The position numbers and the translations under genes were made by a program. Source: Dongia deserti (GTDB lineage: Bacteria > Pseudomonadota > Alphaproteobacteria > Dongiales > Dongiaceae). Taken from it: DNA of 64,000 nucleotides. How positions within the stretch are numbered: the first letter of the stretch is position 1; each line of letters opens with the position of its first letter. Below the pieces are notes generated by a model. That model did not search any database, had not been told where the DNA came from, and saw nothing but the letters and a program-made list of their open reading frames with translations. The stretch is taken from the NCBI RefSeq assembly GCF_003574735.1, contig NZ_QORW01000011.1, positions 1-64,000 of the forward strand, read 5' to 3'. This document shows positions 46,573 through 55,388 of the stretch, piece by piece.

Positions 46573-46781
46573 GTGTCCGCCTAGGAGAGGGGAAAAATCG
46601 CTCCCTGCTCTAAGAACGGGGGTTTGATCGCTGTTGGATTATCTAGGATGGCCCCCAAATCAAAACCCGTCGCTGCTCGGCTGTTGCGCGAGGTGTGTAA
46701 CCTCATGTGTTTCGTGTGGCCTAGGAGGCAAGGTAAGACGGTGTGTTATCTAGGAGGGGGGACAATTCCCCGGCCTAGGGG
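46573..46781 (+). repeat. Array of five CTAGGAG-type repeats upstream of the ParB-like gene
   Basis: All copies point the same way: GTGTCCGCCTAGGAG (46573-46587), GGATTATCTAGGAT (46636-46649), GTGTGGCCTAGGAG (46714-46727), GTGTGTTATCTAGGAG (46741-46756) and CGGCCTAGGGG (46771-46781). The consensus is GTGT, a 3-5 bp spacer and (T/C)CTAGGAG. Spacing varies between about 25 and 77 bp. The array fills the intergenic DNA between two minus-strand genes and looks like an operator cluster, iterons or partition-type sites. Confidence 0.7.
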
Positions 46782-46786
46782 AACGC

Positions 46787-47002
46787 CTAATTCCCCCGCC
46801 CCTTCTCCCGCTCGCTGGCGCTACGCCACCATGGCGGCGTAATGACCACCTCCCGCCGGCCGAAGCGGACGAACAGTTCCCCACGAACAATCCAGCAATC
46901 GAACAGCGGCCAATGCGGCGACATGCGCTCGGCAACACTGCCCGCGACTGAGAAGCCGAGGAAGTCAAAGCCGTGCCAGATGGTGGAACTAATGTTGGTC
47001 AT
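46787..47002 (-). CDS. Small hypothetical protein
   Basis: This 71-aa protein, from ATG 47002 (MTNISSTIWHGFDFLGFSV), has a Trp-rich core (SPHWPLFDCWIVRGELFVRFG). The first of two possible starts would add 14 residues. No family recognised; it lies on the same strand as the recombinase upstream and the repeat array downstream. Confidence 0.45.
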   Translation of the reverse strand: MTNISSTIWHGFDFLGFSVAGSVAERMSPHWPLFDCWIVRGELFVRFGRREVVITPPWWRSASEREKGRGN

Positions 47003-47232
47003 GAAGTGCGCTCCCTGTGTTGCGCGTTGAAGGGAGCTATCCAATAAGCGGCGAACGAATCAGGCGTCAACAAGGGGCATCGGACAACAAGGGATTGTAA
47101 ATCCTGTGTGCCTGAGTCGCCTCAATGGCTTAGCGTCCGGTTGTCGCAATTCCCCCGCAACATATGCGTCTGGCGCAGAGTGGGGATTCCCAAATAGCAA
47201 GGGTAAGCCAGCCAAACAGACACGCGAACATT

Positions 47233-47922
47233 TCAAGCATCGAGCCGCGCCAGCACCCGCCGCACCGCTGTTGCCGTCCACCCGCCCGCCTTCCCGCGTG
47301 GTGTTAGGTCGCCTTCCGCGTTCAACCGTGCGGCCATGGCGTTCAGCGATAAGCCTTCCTTCTGCATCACCTCAAGTGGCGACCGAAGTAGCTCCGCAGA
47401 CTCATTAGCCTTCGCCACGCGGGCTTTGGCCGCGGCCCCTGCCTGGGCTGCGATATCCGCAGCACCCGCCCGTAGCCCTCCTAATCGCCTCCCACGCGCC
47501 TTGGCCGCTGACAGGGCTTCCTTGGTGCGCCGGGATATGATCTCGCGTTCATGCTGTGCCAGCGATGCCATGACACCAATGGTCAGCGTGTTGGCCTCCG
47601 GTAGGTCTGCCGCAATGAACGGCGCGCCTGTGTCCCGCAGTTTATGCAGGAAGGCAGCCGAGCGACTGAGGCGGTCCAGCTTGGCCACCACCAGTGTCGC
47701 GCCTGTCCGCCTGCATCGTGCCAGCGCCTTGTCCAACTCCGGCCGATCATCCCGCTTGCCGCTCTCCACCTCGACATACTCCGGCGCGATGATGACGCCG
47801 CCACGCTGCGCCACGAATTGCTTCACGGTCTCCCGCTGCGCCTCTAGCCCAAGCCCCGACCGGCCCTGCCGCCCTGTGGAGACCCGCAGATACGCCACGT
47901 ATTTGCCCGCTGCCTGTGCCAT
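47233..47922 (-). CDS. Serine recombinase (resolvase/invertase)
   Basis: This 229-aa protein has the resolvase catalytic domain: KYVAYLRVSTGRQGRSGLG with the nucleophile Ser at residue 15, then VEVESGKRDDRPELDKAL, VVAKLDRLSRS, ANTLTIGVMASLAQHEREIISRRTKEALSAAKARG. A helix-turn-helix C-terminus follows (SLNAMAARLNAEG, WTATAVRRVLARL). GAGGA upstream selects ATG 47922. It could resolve dimers of the element or invert DNA; no inverted target was recognised nearby. Confidence 0.92.
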   Translation of the reverse strand: MAQAAGKYVAYLRVSTGRQGRSGLGLEAQRETVKQFVAQRGGVIIAPEYVEVESGKRDDRPELDKALARCRRTGATLVVAKLDRLSRSAAFLHKLRDTGAPFIAADLPEANTLTIGVMASLAQHEREIISRRTKEALSAAKARGRRLGGLRAGAADIAAQAGAAAKARVAKANESAELLRSPLEVMQKEGLSLNAMAARLNAEGDLTPRGKAGGWTATAVRRVLARLDA

Positions 47923-48489
47923 TGTCATCTTCCTCAACGACCGTTGTGCATGATGACATCGCATCCCCGGAGGCGTTGTACAAGCCTCAAGGGATTCATA
48001 ATCCATCGACCAGTGGCGGATTCCTGCGGGTTTCGGGCGGATTGACGCAAGGTTTGTCGCAGCGGCCTGCTCGTCGCCCCCAAAGATTCCACCGCAGTGT
48101 GGCGGTTTTCCTCAGCCTCGGCGCAATGAGACTTCCAAGCGCCTATCCTTCATCAGTCTGCTCGTCCCCCAGGCCTCTTGCAGCGCCAGCACCATTGCGT
48201 CCGACGAACTGGCTGCGAGTTGTGCGCCTCGTTCTCCAGAGATGCAGCCATGGTGGCGTGATCACTCCGGGCCTGGTGCCCTTATGCCGTGCAGCCCCGG
48301 TGGCTGTCCCGCAGCTTGTTGTATGGTGCCCCGCCCCGGCCATCTTTGCGGACCATGCCCCCGGCCCCACCTATGCGGGGGGAAACGGCGGGAACGGTAT
48401 AGCGATATGCCCTCTCGGATTTTTTGCGCCAAAGCATCCTGAAGTGCTCCTAGAGTAGTCAAATCGGACACACCAGATCGGAGGGGATC
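47923..48489. other. Intergenic region inside the element
   Basis: Between the serine recombinase and the 77-aa gene no reliable coding sequence is found. A 69-codon minus-strand frame (48262-48471) begins plausibly but becomes low-complexity. A GGAGGGG ribosome binding site for the next gene lies at about 48481-48487. Confidence 0.4.
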
Positions 48490-48723
48490 ATGGGCAAGTT
48501 CTTAGCGGCGCAGATTGACGAATGGATCAGTGGCTACGAACAGGATCGTCTCCAGGTGATCGAGAAGATCGGCCGGATGAGCAACGTCCTGAAACTCATG
48601 GAAGGCCTCAACGACGATCCCTATCGCAAGGCCACTCTGGAGCTGCGCAATCGGCTGGAGCAGGACGTGGCGCTCTACGACAACCTCATCGGCCAGTATC
48701 GACGCTGGAAGGCTGAAAGCTAG
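48490..48723 (+). CDS. Small helical hypothetical protein
   Basis: This 77-aa protein starts 3 nt after GGAGGGGATC. It is amphipathic and helical throughout (EQDRLQVIEKIGRMSNVLKL, ELRNRLEQDVALYDNLIG), likely a coiled-coil or helical bundle. First gene of the plus-strand cargo block. Family unknown. Confidence 0.65.
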   Translation: MGKFLAAQIDEWISGYEQDRLQVIEKIGRMSNVLKLMEGLNDDPYRKATLELRNRLEQDVALYDNLIGQYRRWKAES

Positions 48724-48732
48724 GAGACCATC

Positions 48733-48889
48733 ATGGATTGGGGCAGCACCGCCGACTGGGAGAAGGCTTTGATCATCTGTCTGGGAGTTGTGGACGATCC
48801 AGCAGGACGCCCGACTACAGCGGATGATCGTGGCGCGCGCCATCATCAACTTCCGCAAGCGATTCATCCCTGATCTCGATGACCACTAG
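48733..48889 (+). pseudogene. Possible small gene with frameshift
   Basis: ATG 48733 with upstream GGAGACC begins MDWGSTADWEKALIICLG, then the frame drifts into low-quality sequence. In another frame the text reads LWTIQQDARLQRMIVARAIINFRKRFIPDLDDH up to the stop at 48889, in two well-formed helices. Together they suggest a 52-residue protein broken by an indel near 48785-48795. Weak evidence; alternatively two unrelated frames. Confidence 0.35.
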
Positions 48890-48988
48890 TTACGCATTAT
48901 TGGCAGCCCCACGCCGATTAGCGGCGTCACCCGCTTCCCCACGATCTTAAATTGTGGCTTAACTTGCGGGGGTCTTGGGGAGGCGGTC

Positions 48989-49900
48989 GTGGAATATCAT
49001 CTGGATCGACGGGTGGTCCTTAGCCCGGTTTCAAAGCTCAGCAATCTCTATACGTGGTCTCTTCAAGAGTTCGACGCTGCTGGTAAGCAGATCGGAAGCG
49101 ATCAGATGCCCTGGGGATGGACTCTTTACTTCACGGTGAGCGAACTCAGGCTAATCGACGTGACGACTTACGAGGCGAGCGAGGACGAGATCGAGAAGAA
49201 GGGTTTGCACGGGAAGCAGGTAATTCGAGCGAAACTGAATGCTGGCGTCCCGTGGGATCGGCATGGCGACTATAAGACCCGCTACTCGATGTTCGGGACC
49301 GACAGGATTATCTCAGACTTTGAATTGTCGATTGAGAAGCTGCCCGCCGGGAAAGAGGAAGAAACCTGCAGAGCTTGGGGATCTGTGAGCTACACCACCG
49401 ATCATGATTTTCGGGATGAAACTACGGACGATACAGTTCTCTTCCATTTGCTAGTGCGCCCGGAAACGTTCGATAAGTACGCCGGGAAGATCACCGCCGG
49501 GCAGCTAACTGAAGCGACTTTTCGCGTCGGGCGCGTGCATGGCTTCTATTCGGAGTGGTCGCCGTCTATCACCACCAACTCGGTCAAGGTTCTGACGAGA
49601 GATGCCAAGTATCATAAGGTCGAAATTCCGGACGGCTGCCAGATTGATCCCAATAGGTTGGGACAGGTCGGAGAGGCCGAACTGACACTGGTGCGCAAGA
49701 TCAAATTCGCGAAAGCACCTCAGCCCGTCGAAGAGGACTACGACGAAGCAATAACCGAAAGGGTCGTGAGTGATGGTCAGCCGCCTCAGCCAGTGGTGAT
49801 CGCCGATGCTCGGCTGGTGAAGCTGCTATCCTCATTGAGGATCGCGGTCTGGGTCGTAGCCGGACTTTTACTGGGCATACTGTTGAGCCTGAAGTGGTGA
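48989..49900 (+). CDS. Hypothetical cargo protein with C-terminal membrane anchor
   Basis: This 303-aa protein starts at GTG 48989 after GGGAGGCGG. It has a mostly beta-rich cytoplasmic part (TWSLQEFDAAGKQIG, WGSVSYTTDHDFRDET) and a single C-terminal transmembrane segment (IAVWVVAGLLLGILLSL), i.e. a tail-anchored topology. The stop overlaps a GTG start of the HEPN-type gene by 4 bp. Family not recognised. It sits among defence-type genes and may sense or transmit a signal at the membrane (inference). Confidence 0.65.
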   Translation: MEYHLDRRVVLSPVSKLSNLYTWSLQEFDAAGKQIGSDQMPWGWTLYFTVSELRLIDVTTYEASEDEIEKKGLHGKQVIRAKLNAGVPWDRHGDYKTRYSMFGTDRIISDFELSIEKLPAGKEEETCRAWGSVSYTTDHDFRDETTDDTVLFHLLVRPETFDKYAGKITAGQLTEATFRVGRVHGFYSEWSPSITTNSVKVLTRDAKYHKVEIPDGCQIDPNRLGQVGEAELTLVRKIKFAKAPQPVEEDYDEAITERVVSDGQPPQPVVIADARLVKLLSSLRIAVWVVAGLLLGILLSLKW

Positions 49901-50439
49901 CGGAGCGAGAGGCCATGAAATCGTTTCCAAGGACCACCGATCTCCCTGATACCTTCAACATCAACATCGGGAAGATCGTTGTCGCGCACGCGAGCCTTGA
50001 GCAGCGGCTGCGAGACATCGTCTACGAGGTCGCAGGCATCGACCACAAGAGGGGCCGCGTGCTGCGAATTGCTAGGCGCTTGGCCGACTACCCCGAGCTG
50101 GTGAGAGACTTGCTGCGCGCCCAGGATAAGGACATCAAGCTCAGCAAACCCAAAGGAGCGCCTACCAGCTTCAAGGAAATGCTTGAGACCGCTGACGACG
50201 AGCGCAATCAACTTGTTCACGGGGTGTGGGTGAAGAAGCCCGATCAACGCTATCCGGTTCTCCAGGTCGTCGACAAGACGTGGACACAGGCTGACGGCAA
50301 AAAGGTGAACGCCAAGATCGCACCGCATGGCGTCATCATGGGCGATGAACACCTTCCAACGGTGCTGAAGTTCTACGACGTCTGCTTCGCGGTCGTGGAG
50401 GACTTCCACGTCAAGGTCCGAGCTATCCTGACTTCGTAA
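49897..50439 (+). CDS. HEPN-motif protein
   Basis: This protein is about 180 aa if GTG 49897 is used, coupled to the upstream stop; ATG 49915 (MKSFPRTTDLPD), with GAGAGG nearby, is the alternative. The helix HASLEQRLRDIVYEVAGID and the motif DERNQLVHGVW (Arg and His four residues apart) match the Rx4-6H motif of HEPN ribonucleases, which are common in toxin-antitoxin and abortive-infection systems. Other residues are charged and helical. The call is motif-based. Confidence 0.6.
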   Translation: MTEREAMKSFPRTTDLPDTFNINIGKIVVAHASLEQRLRDIVYEVAGIDHKRGRVLRIARRLADYPELVRDLLRAQDKDIKLSKPKGAPTSFKEMLETADDERNQLVHGVWVKKPDQRYPVLQVVDKTWTQADGKKVNAKIAPHGVIMGDEHLPTVLKFYDVCFAVVEDFHVKVRAILTS

Positions 50440-50499
50440 GCAGCCCATAGCCGATCAGCCGCGTCAACGACAGCGAGCATCAGGGCCGGGCATGGTGCC

Positions 50500-51309
50500 T
50501 CAATGTGTTCCAGTGCGTAGACACCCTGGCCGAAACACATGATCTTGAGGCGCTCGATCCATGTGCCAATGATGCTCGGCCGCAAACGTTAGTATGCCAA
50601 AAGACTGCCGGAACGTGACCATGTGGGCGGCCATCGTGCGCTCCAGTGGAATCACTCGGCCAAACTGAAACTGGTTCGCCACTGTCCACCTTCCTTGCTC
50701 AAGAGAACTTGGTTGTCCCATTAAGCTCAGAACCTCCGTTGGGAGACCGTCTGTAAAGGCGTCGTAGTTTGAGTACCAGCGAACGAAAACCGCACCATCC
50801 GGCGGCAAGATTTTGCCAAGGTCATGATAGAAAAGAGCCATCCCGAGTTTCGCACCAAATCTCATCATGGCGTCATTGAGTATCGGCCCTCCAACGTTCA
50901 GTACTCCCGCGGCACCTCGTGGCATTTGAGACCGTTGCGCGTTGAACAGCACCTTCTGGCGAACGTTGGGCTGAAGTTCCTCGAGCAGCCCTGGTATGTT
51001 GTTGTTCACGTGCCTAAAGATGGCATCCTGCTCGTTTTCCAGCAAACCCGGTGCTGGATCGGGAAACAACCGGGCCATCATACCTGCGACTAGCTCGGCT
51101 TTTCGGCTCCCGTCATTGCACGCTCCACAGGCAGAGAACTCCATCCCCTTCGGCCGATGGCGTGCATCGAACATGACCCTTGGAGGGACATGATCAATCG
51201 TTGTCGCAAGTTCAACTCCGCCACAGAAGACACAGTGGGGACAGCTGGTCAGAAGATGTTCTCGAAGTCGCCTAGCTCTCTTTGCTTCGCCCACGCAGCC
51301 CGTCCCCAC
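50500..51309 (-). CDS. HNH-type endonuclease-like protein
   Basis: This 269-aa protein has a zinc-binding beta-beta-alpha nuclease head near the N-terminus: CPHCVFCGG (Cys 26 and 29), TTIDHVPPRVMF with the catalytic-type Asp-His (39-40), and CGACNDG (Cys 61 and 64, Asn 65). The start is GTG 51309 (GTG 51294 also possible). The rest, about 200 residues, is without recognised domain. It converges with the HEPN-type gene and lies 130 bp downstream of the NACHT gene on the same strand. A role in cleaving invading nucleic acid is inferred. Confidence 0.75.
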   Translation of the reverse strand: MGTGCVGEAKRARRLREHLLTSCPHCVFCGGVELATTIDHVPPRVMFDARHRPKGMEFSACGACNDGSRKAELVAGMMARLFPDPAPGLLENEQDAIFRHVNNNIPGLLEELQPNVRQKVLFNAQRSQMPRGAAGVLNVGGPILNDAMMRFGAKLGMALFYHDLGKILPPDGAVFVRWYSNYDAFTDGLPTEVLSLMGQPSSLEQGRWTVANQFQFGRVIPLERTMAAHMVTFRQSFGILTFAAEHHWHMDRAPQDHVFRPGCLRTGTH

Positions 51310-51439
51310 TTTCGCCTAAAGCATGCGCCCAGCATGCCCCGCATGGCATCGGCCCGCGAATCGGCTGCCGCGAAATCACTTGGCTCCTGAAACGTGCTGC
51401 CTGATTTCTCGAGCCATCGCCTATACGTGTCGGTCGCTT

Positions 51440-54370
51440 CTACTTGTCCGACTTCGTTCTAGCTTTAACGATCCGCCTTGTCGGCCCACCAAGTCGCGAT
51501 AAGAACATCTGGCTTCTCGCATTCGCTAGGCTTGCAGCGAGATCCACGCCGAACGAGTGTCCTTCGGGATAGACCTCCGCAACATCGCGCAGTATTGCTG
51601 CACAAACTAGCGCAGCAAAACCAATTTCCTCAGAACTCTCCTCGATCAAATCGGTCAGCGAGAACCCCTCAGGAAGTTTGCGGTCGGCAAGCGGTGCTGG
51701 TGGCAAGAAGGCCATTCCCGATTCAGCTTCAACTGCTTTCGAGAGGGCCACAGCGAACTTTGCGTAGGGAAGGGTTTCAACGTCAGTCCCCGCGGCCACG
51801 GCACGCAGTTGCTCAAGGCACTTGCACACGTCCACAGCAACGGCATTTACGCGTCCATATATTCTGATGGCGCTGTCCCAAAGACCGACGCCATTCCGAG
51901 CCGCCTCTTGGTAATGCGATCCAAGCAGATCGAGGCGTATCTTTGCGAGGGTCACGTCTTCATCTGCATAGGTGCTCGGCAGAGCACGCAGTTTCTTTTG
52001 TACAGCTTCTCGTATTTCCGTTGAGCCGGGAAGGAACTCTAACCAATCCGCAAAATGACCTGTGACTTCGCCCTCTCGGTTGCCGAGCTTGCCTGCGATG
52101 AAGGACGCCAAGGTATCAAGCAGCACCGTTCTACGTTTGTTGGAAGACCTTAATAGAGCCTCCGCAGTCGGTCCGGTAGGAACAGCCCGCAGAATGGCGC
52201 TAACAATGGCTCGAACACCTGCTTCCGACGCCCCAGAAAGATATTCCAGTGCATCTACACCAAAGGAGACCGCTGTCCCCTTTGCTTCCTGAGGAGCTTC
52301 GTCGATTAGCTGGCAGATGCTAGAAGCCACCTGCTCGGCCGCAGGCGTTCTGCTCGCCACGCGTTCGTCCAAAGCAAGTCCCGCAGGAACAATCCAAGTC
52401 CCGTCGTAGACGCCTGCCTTAACTAGCTCAAATAACTCACTGACCAATTCTGCTCGATCGTTCAAACTTCTCGAGAAGAAGTACTCAAGAAAAGTTCGAT
52501 GAGTGAATCGATAGAGACCTGGTCCTGCATCAGTCAAAACCCAGGCTCGTCCCGTAATAAACTCTATAATGGCGCCGGCATCTTTTCGCGCTCTATTCTC
52601 TCTGTCCTTATCATACTCCTTTCGAAGGAACGCTTCGATGCTAGATCGGAGCCATTCTCGCTCTACCGAGGCAGACAAATTTTCATTTCGGAATATCTCC
52701 CAAGCAAGCGCCGGAAGGAGCCGTGAGACCTCGAAAGACTCCGGCAATCCGGGATAATCGATGTTTCGCCGCTTGTCCCACTGCTCGAACAGTAGTTCCG
52801 CGCATGCTCGATACAGTCGTGCTCTGGTTGCTGGCATTTCGCCGCGCCGCTCATGATACAGCCAAGTCATGAGCGCCAGCATAAGGGGATTCGATACTAG
52901 GTCAGAGGCTCTAGCGGTCTTCGATGTGAAGTCGGCGCTTTCTTTGTCGAGGTTAGACTGGGGCACGTCGTTGATAACAGATGTTAGCTTCCTAAAGTAT
53001 TGCTGAGACTGTTCAAGTGTCAGTTCTTGGAGCTCATATACCGCAAAACTCTTGGGCAGAGGTGCTCGCTCGTATCCAACGACGCGCGAGGTCACTATTG
53101 CAGGGCAGAGGGGATAGGCGTCACAGAGTACCCGCACATCATCCACGAACCGATTACGCCTGCCGAGATTCATAATTTCGTCTAGACCGTCGAAAATGAG
53201 CACTGCCCGACCAAAACCAAGAAGGTTTCGCACCACAGCGCTTGAAACCGGTCGCGTAACAGCAGTGCCGAGACATTCGACGATAAACTCTTCCAAAGTC
53301 AGCGATGACCGCCGATCTAGGGCTTTCTCGTAATCTCGGATAGTAACGACAATGGGAAGACGGCCTTTCCCATCCCTAGCGAGCTTGCACAACCGGAACG
53401 CAACGTACTGAACGAGAGTTGATTTTCCTCCACCCGGATTTCCAAGCACTACCGCTCGATTAACGTGCGTTTCAAGGTCCTCTGGTGCCAGCAAGGTGTC
53501 ATGTACGGCGAAGTTTTCGGAGAAGACCCCGGAGAGGATGGCGGTAGTACCTGTTCCCCAGGTGAAATCCGATATGCGCATATGGGTGGGGAGTTTTGGA
53601 AAGCTCGCCCAATTGGAACCGAGTTTGAATGAGCCGGAAAGCCACTCCGTTGCGCGTTGGCGGCGTAGCTTGCACGGGATGAAAATCTCTTCAATGTCTG
53701 CCCAACGTTGCCTCATATCAGGCCCGTATACGGGTACCTCCGCATACCGAGTATGCAATCTGTTGGCCACCTCCCGAACCTCAGCTTCAATCTCAGCGGA
53801 GCCAATGCGCGTCGCGTCTGCAAGCTCAGCAGGCTTACCCTTCTGACCAACAAAGAGGTCCTGCAAACGCCGATCAATTTCATTGAGGCGAGCCATCATC
53901 TCTCGTTGAGACGCCTCATCAACGAATTGAGAGAGTTCCTTCCTGTTCGATCTATAGAGTACGGTGGCCAAGGCCCTGGCGATTCGTTCGTACCAATTCC
54001 TCGCGGCTGCTTCGTCGTCTTTGACGTATTGCTTGTACAAGGCGATGAACGCTGCCAATTGCCCTTCGTGCACGTGGACGGAACCTGAGACTTCGAGCGG
54101 GTAGAGCGCTGCCGCTTCACACATGCTGGCCATCAGTCCAGATTGTGAGAGTGCTTCGAGGAATGCGCCTACGGGTTCAGTGAGATCCCCAGAGTTACCA
54201 ATGGCGCGTTCAAGCTCTTTCGCCAATCGATCAACGACAGTCGCCCGAGTAGTCCCCTTGTACGCACCTCGGATGAGTAGAGCGAACCGACCTTCATCGA
54301 AGACGCGTGCCAATCCTGCCCACGCGAGTCGACTCCCAATTGATTGAGCAAGAGCGGATGCGGTGATCAT
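51440..54370 (-). CDS. NACHT-domain STAND NTPase (bNACHT-like)
   Basis: This 976-aa signalling NTPase has Walker A GNPGGGKST at 310-318 and Walker B AVLIFDGLDE at 389-398, with the typical NACHT DGLDE ending. A sensor-like VTSRVVGY lies near 436, and FTHRTFLEYFFSRSL forms the winged-helix tail. The N-terminal 300 residues are helical with no recognised effector domain; the C-terminal roughly 340 residues are helical and may be repeats for target recognition. Bacterial NACHT proteins are known anti-phage factors. Codon use is less GC-rich than the host genes, consistent with transfer. ATG 54370. Confidence 0.88.
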   Translation of the reverse strand: MITASALAQSIGSRLAWAGLARVFDEGRFALLIRGAYKGTTRATVVDRLAKELERAIGNSGDLTEPVGAFLEALSQSGLMASMCEAAALYPLEVSGSVHVHEGQLAAFIALYKQYVKDDEAAARNWYERIARALATVLYRSNRKELSQFVDEASQREMMARLNEIDRRLQDLFVGQKGKPAELADATRIGSAEIEAEVREVANRLHTRYAEVPVYGPDMRQRWADIEEIFIPCKLRRQRATEWLSGSFKLGSNWASFPKLPTHMRISDFTWGTGTTAILSGVFSENFAVHDTLLAPEDLETHVNRAVVLGNPGGGKSTLVQYVAFRLCKLARDGKGRLPIVVTIRDYEKALDRRSSLTLEEFIVECLGTAVTRPVSSAVVRNLLGFGRAVLIFDGLDEIMNLGRRNRFVDDVRVLCDAYPLCPAIVTSRVVGYERAPLPKSFAVYELQELTLEQSQQYFRKLTSVINDVPQSNLDKESADFTSKTARASDLVSNPLMLALMTWLYHERRGEMPATRARLYRACAELLFEQWDKRRNIDYPGLPESFEVSRLLPALAWEIFRNENLSASVEREWLRSSIEAFLRKEYDKDRENRARKDAGAIIEFITGRAWVLTDAGPGLYRFTHRTFLEYFFSRSLNDRAELVSELFELVKAGVYDGTWIVPAGLALDERVASRTPAAEQVASSICQLIDEAPQEAKGTAVSFGVDALEYLSGASEAGVRAIVSAILRAVPTGPTAEALLRSSNKRRTVLLDTLASFIAGKLGNREGEVTGHFADWLEFLPGSTEIREAVQKKLRALPSTYADEDVTLAKIRLDLLGSHYQEAARNGVGLWDSAIRIYGRVNAVAVDVCKCLEQLRAVAAGTDVETLPYAKFAVALSKAVEAESGMAFLPPAPLADRKLPEGFSLTDLIEESSEEIGFAALVCAAILRDVAEVYPEGHSFGVDLAASLANARSQMFLSRLGGPTRRIVKARTKSDK

Positions 54371-54733
54371 CTATCCCCCTCTGTGCCTTTAACCGTTGCT
54401 TCCACAAGTGCCAGGGGCGGGTGCGGTTTGCGGCTAGCAAGGTTGTATTCTACTCCTGCGCGCCCGTGGGCGAGCAACTCCGCGTTCGAGTTTGCTTCCT
54501 GTGGGGCTCCCGTCCTCTCGCGCGCTCCTGAGACGCCCTAACTAATGAGGATTATTAAGTTTCCCCGGTTCTTTGCGAGCGGGAAGAGCGTTGAACGATC
54601 TTTCGAAATGCCTTCTGCCTTTATTGCAACTAAATATTATTATGACGCAAGATGGATTCAGCAAAATTGCGCAGAGAGCATCATGGCTTCGAATCAACGG
54701 CCGTCCGGGTGGGGAACGTTGGGACCTTCGCAG
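54371..54733. other. AT-richer intergenic region upstream of the NACHT gene
   Basis: No gene is seen. It contains a notably AT-rich segment (about 54545-54670, e.g. AACTAAATATTATTATGACG), likely promoter DNA of the NACHT gene or the terminator side of the gene at 54734-55315. Confidence 0.4.
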
Positions 54734-55315
54734 CTAGTGTCTGCTCAGCCAATCCCATATGTAGCTTGCAAGTAGCGATGTGACGATGCCGACGAGAAAC
54801 CCACATATGCGCTCAAACCAGACCTTATGGCGGCTGGCCAGCGCGATCGCGTTGAGTTTTCTCTGAAGCTCTTTGGTGTCAACGCCTTTGAGTGCTTGCA
54901 AGTCTCCGAGCTGCGTTTGTAGTCGCTCGTATGCGCTAAACTTTTCTCGATAGTCCTTCTCAATCGTCATCAAACTCGACAGGCCTTGTTCGAGCGCGGT
55001 CTTTGCCCTTTCCAAACCCTTGAGTTGCCCACCGTAGTATACGGTGGCGTTTAGGATTTGCCCTTGCGCATAAAACACCAGTCCAATAACTCCCAAGAAG
55101 AAGGGTGGCCCCAGTGTGACAGAAAGGAAAACGACTAGACCCAGCCATGTGTCCAGCCTCCTATCGTCCCAAACCTTCATCAAGTCGTCAGGGACGTGCG
55201 CGTAAAGCAAAAGGAGCACCGATCCCGGTGCTAAGAGAAAAAACACAATGGCCGCGCAAAGGCACAACCACGAGCTAAGCGGCCTGGGTTTGCCCGCCTT
55301 CTTGTCGTCTTCCAT
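54734..55315 (-). CDS. Membrane protein with central coiled coil
   Basis: This 193-aa protein has two N-terminal transmembrane segments (LCLCAAIVFFLLAPGSVLLLL, roughly 18-38; LVVFLSVTLGPPFFLGVIGLV, 60-80), a charged coiled-coil stretch (ERAKTALEQGLSSLMTIEKD through ELQRKLNAIAL) and a last membrane helix (ICGFLVGIVTSLLASYIW). It lies at the attR end of the element. Family unrecognised; a membrane effector or signalling partner of the NACHT protein is conceivable but unproven. Confidence 0.7.
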   Translation of the reverse strand: MEDDKKAGKPRPLSSWLCLCAAIVFFLLAPGSVLLLLYAHVPDDLMKVWDDRRLDTWLGLVVFLSVTLGPPFFLGVIGLVFYAQGQILNATVYYGGQLKGLERAKTALEQGLSSLMTIEKDYREKFSAYERLQTQLGDLQALKGVDTKELQRKLNAIALASRHKVWFERICGFLVGIVTSLLASYIWDWLSRH

Positions 55316-55388
55316 GTTTCCCCCGCCCCGAGTCTGCCCGACAGTAATCTTAAGCTATAGCAAAACAGGGGGGCAGGCGTGACCCGGC

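Noticed and set aside
46573-46781. CTAGGAG array considered as a CRISPR array
   Set aside because: Units are about 14 bp with uneven 25-77 bp spacing and no cas genes; it is an operator or iteron-like array.
47060-47281. 73-codon minus-strand frame between serine recombinase and small gene
   Set aside because: No ribosome binding site, no domain, composition unlike neighbours.
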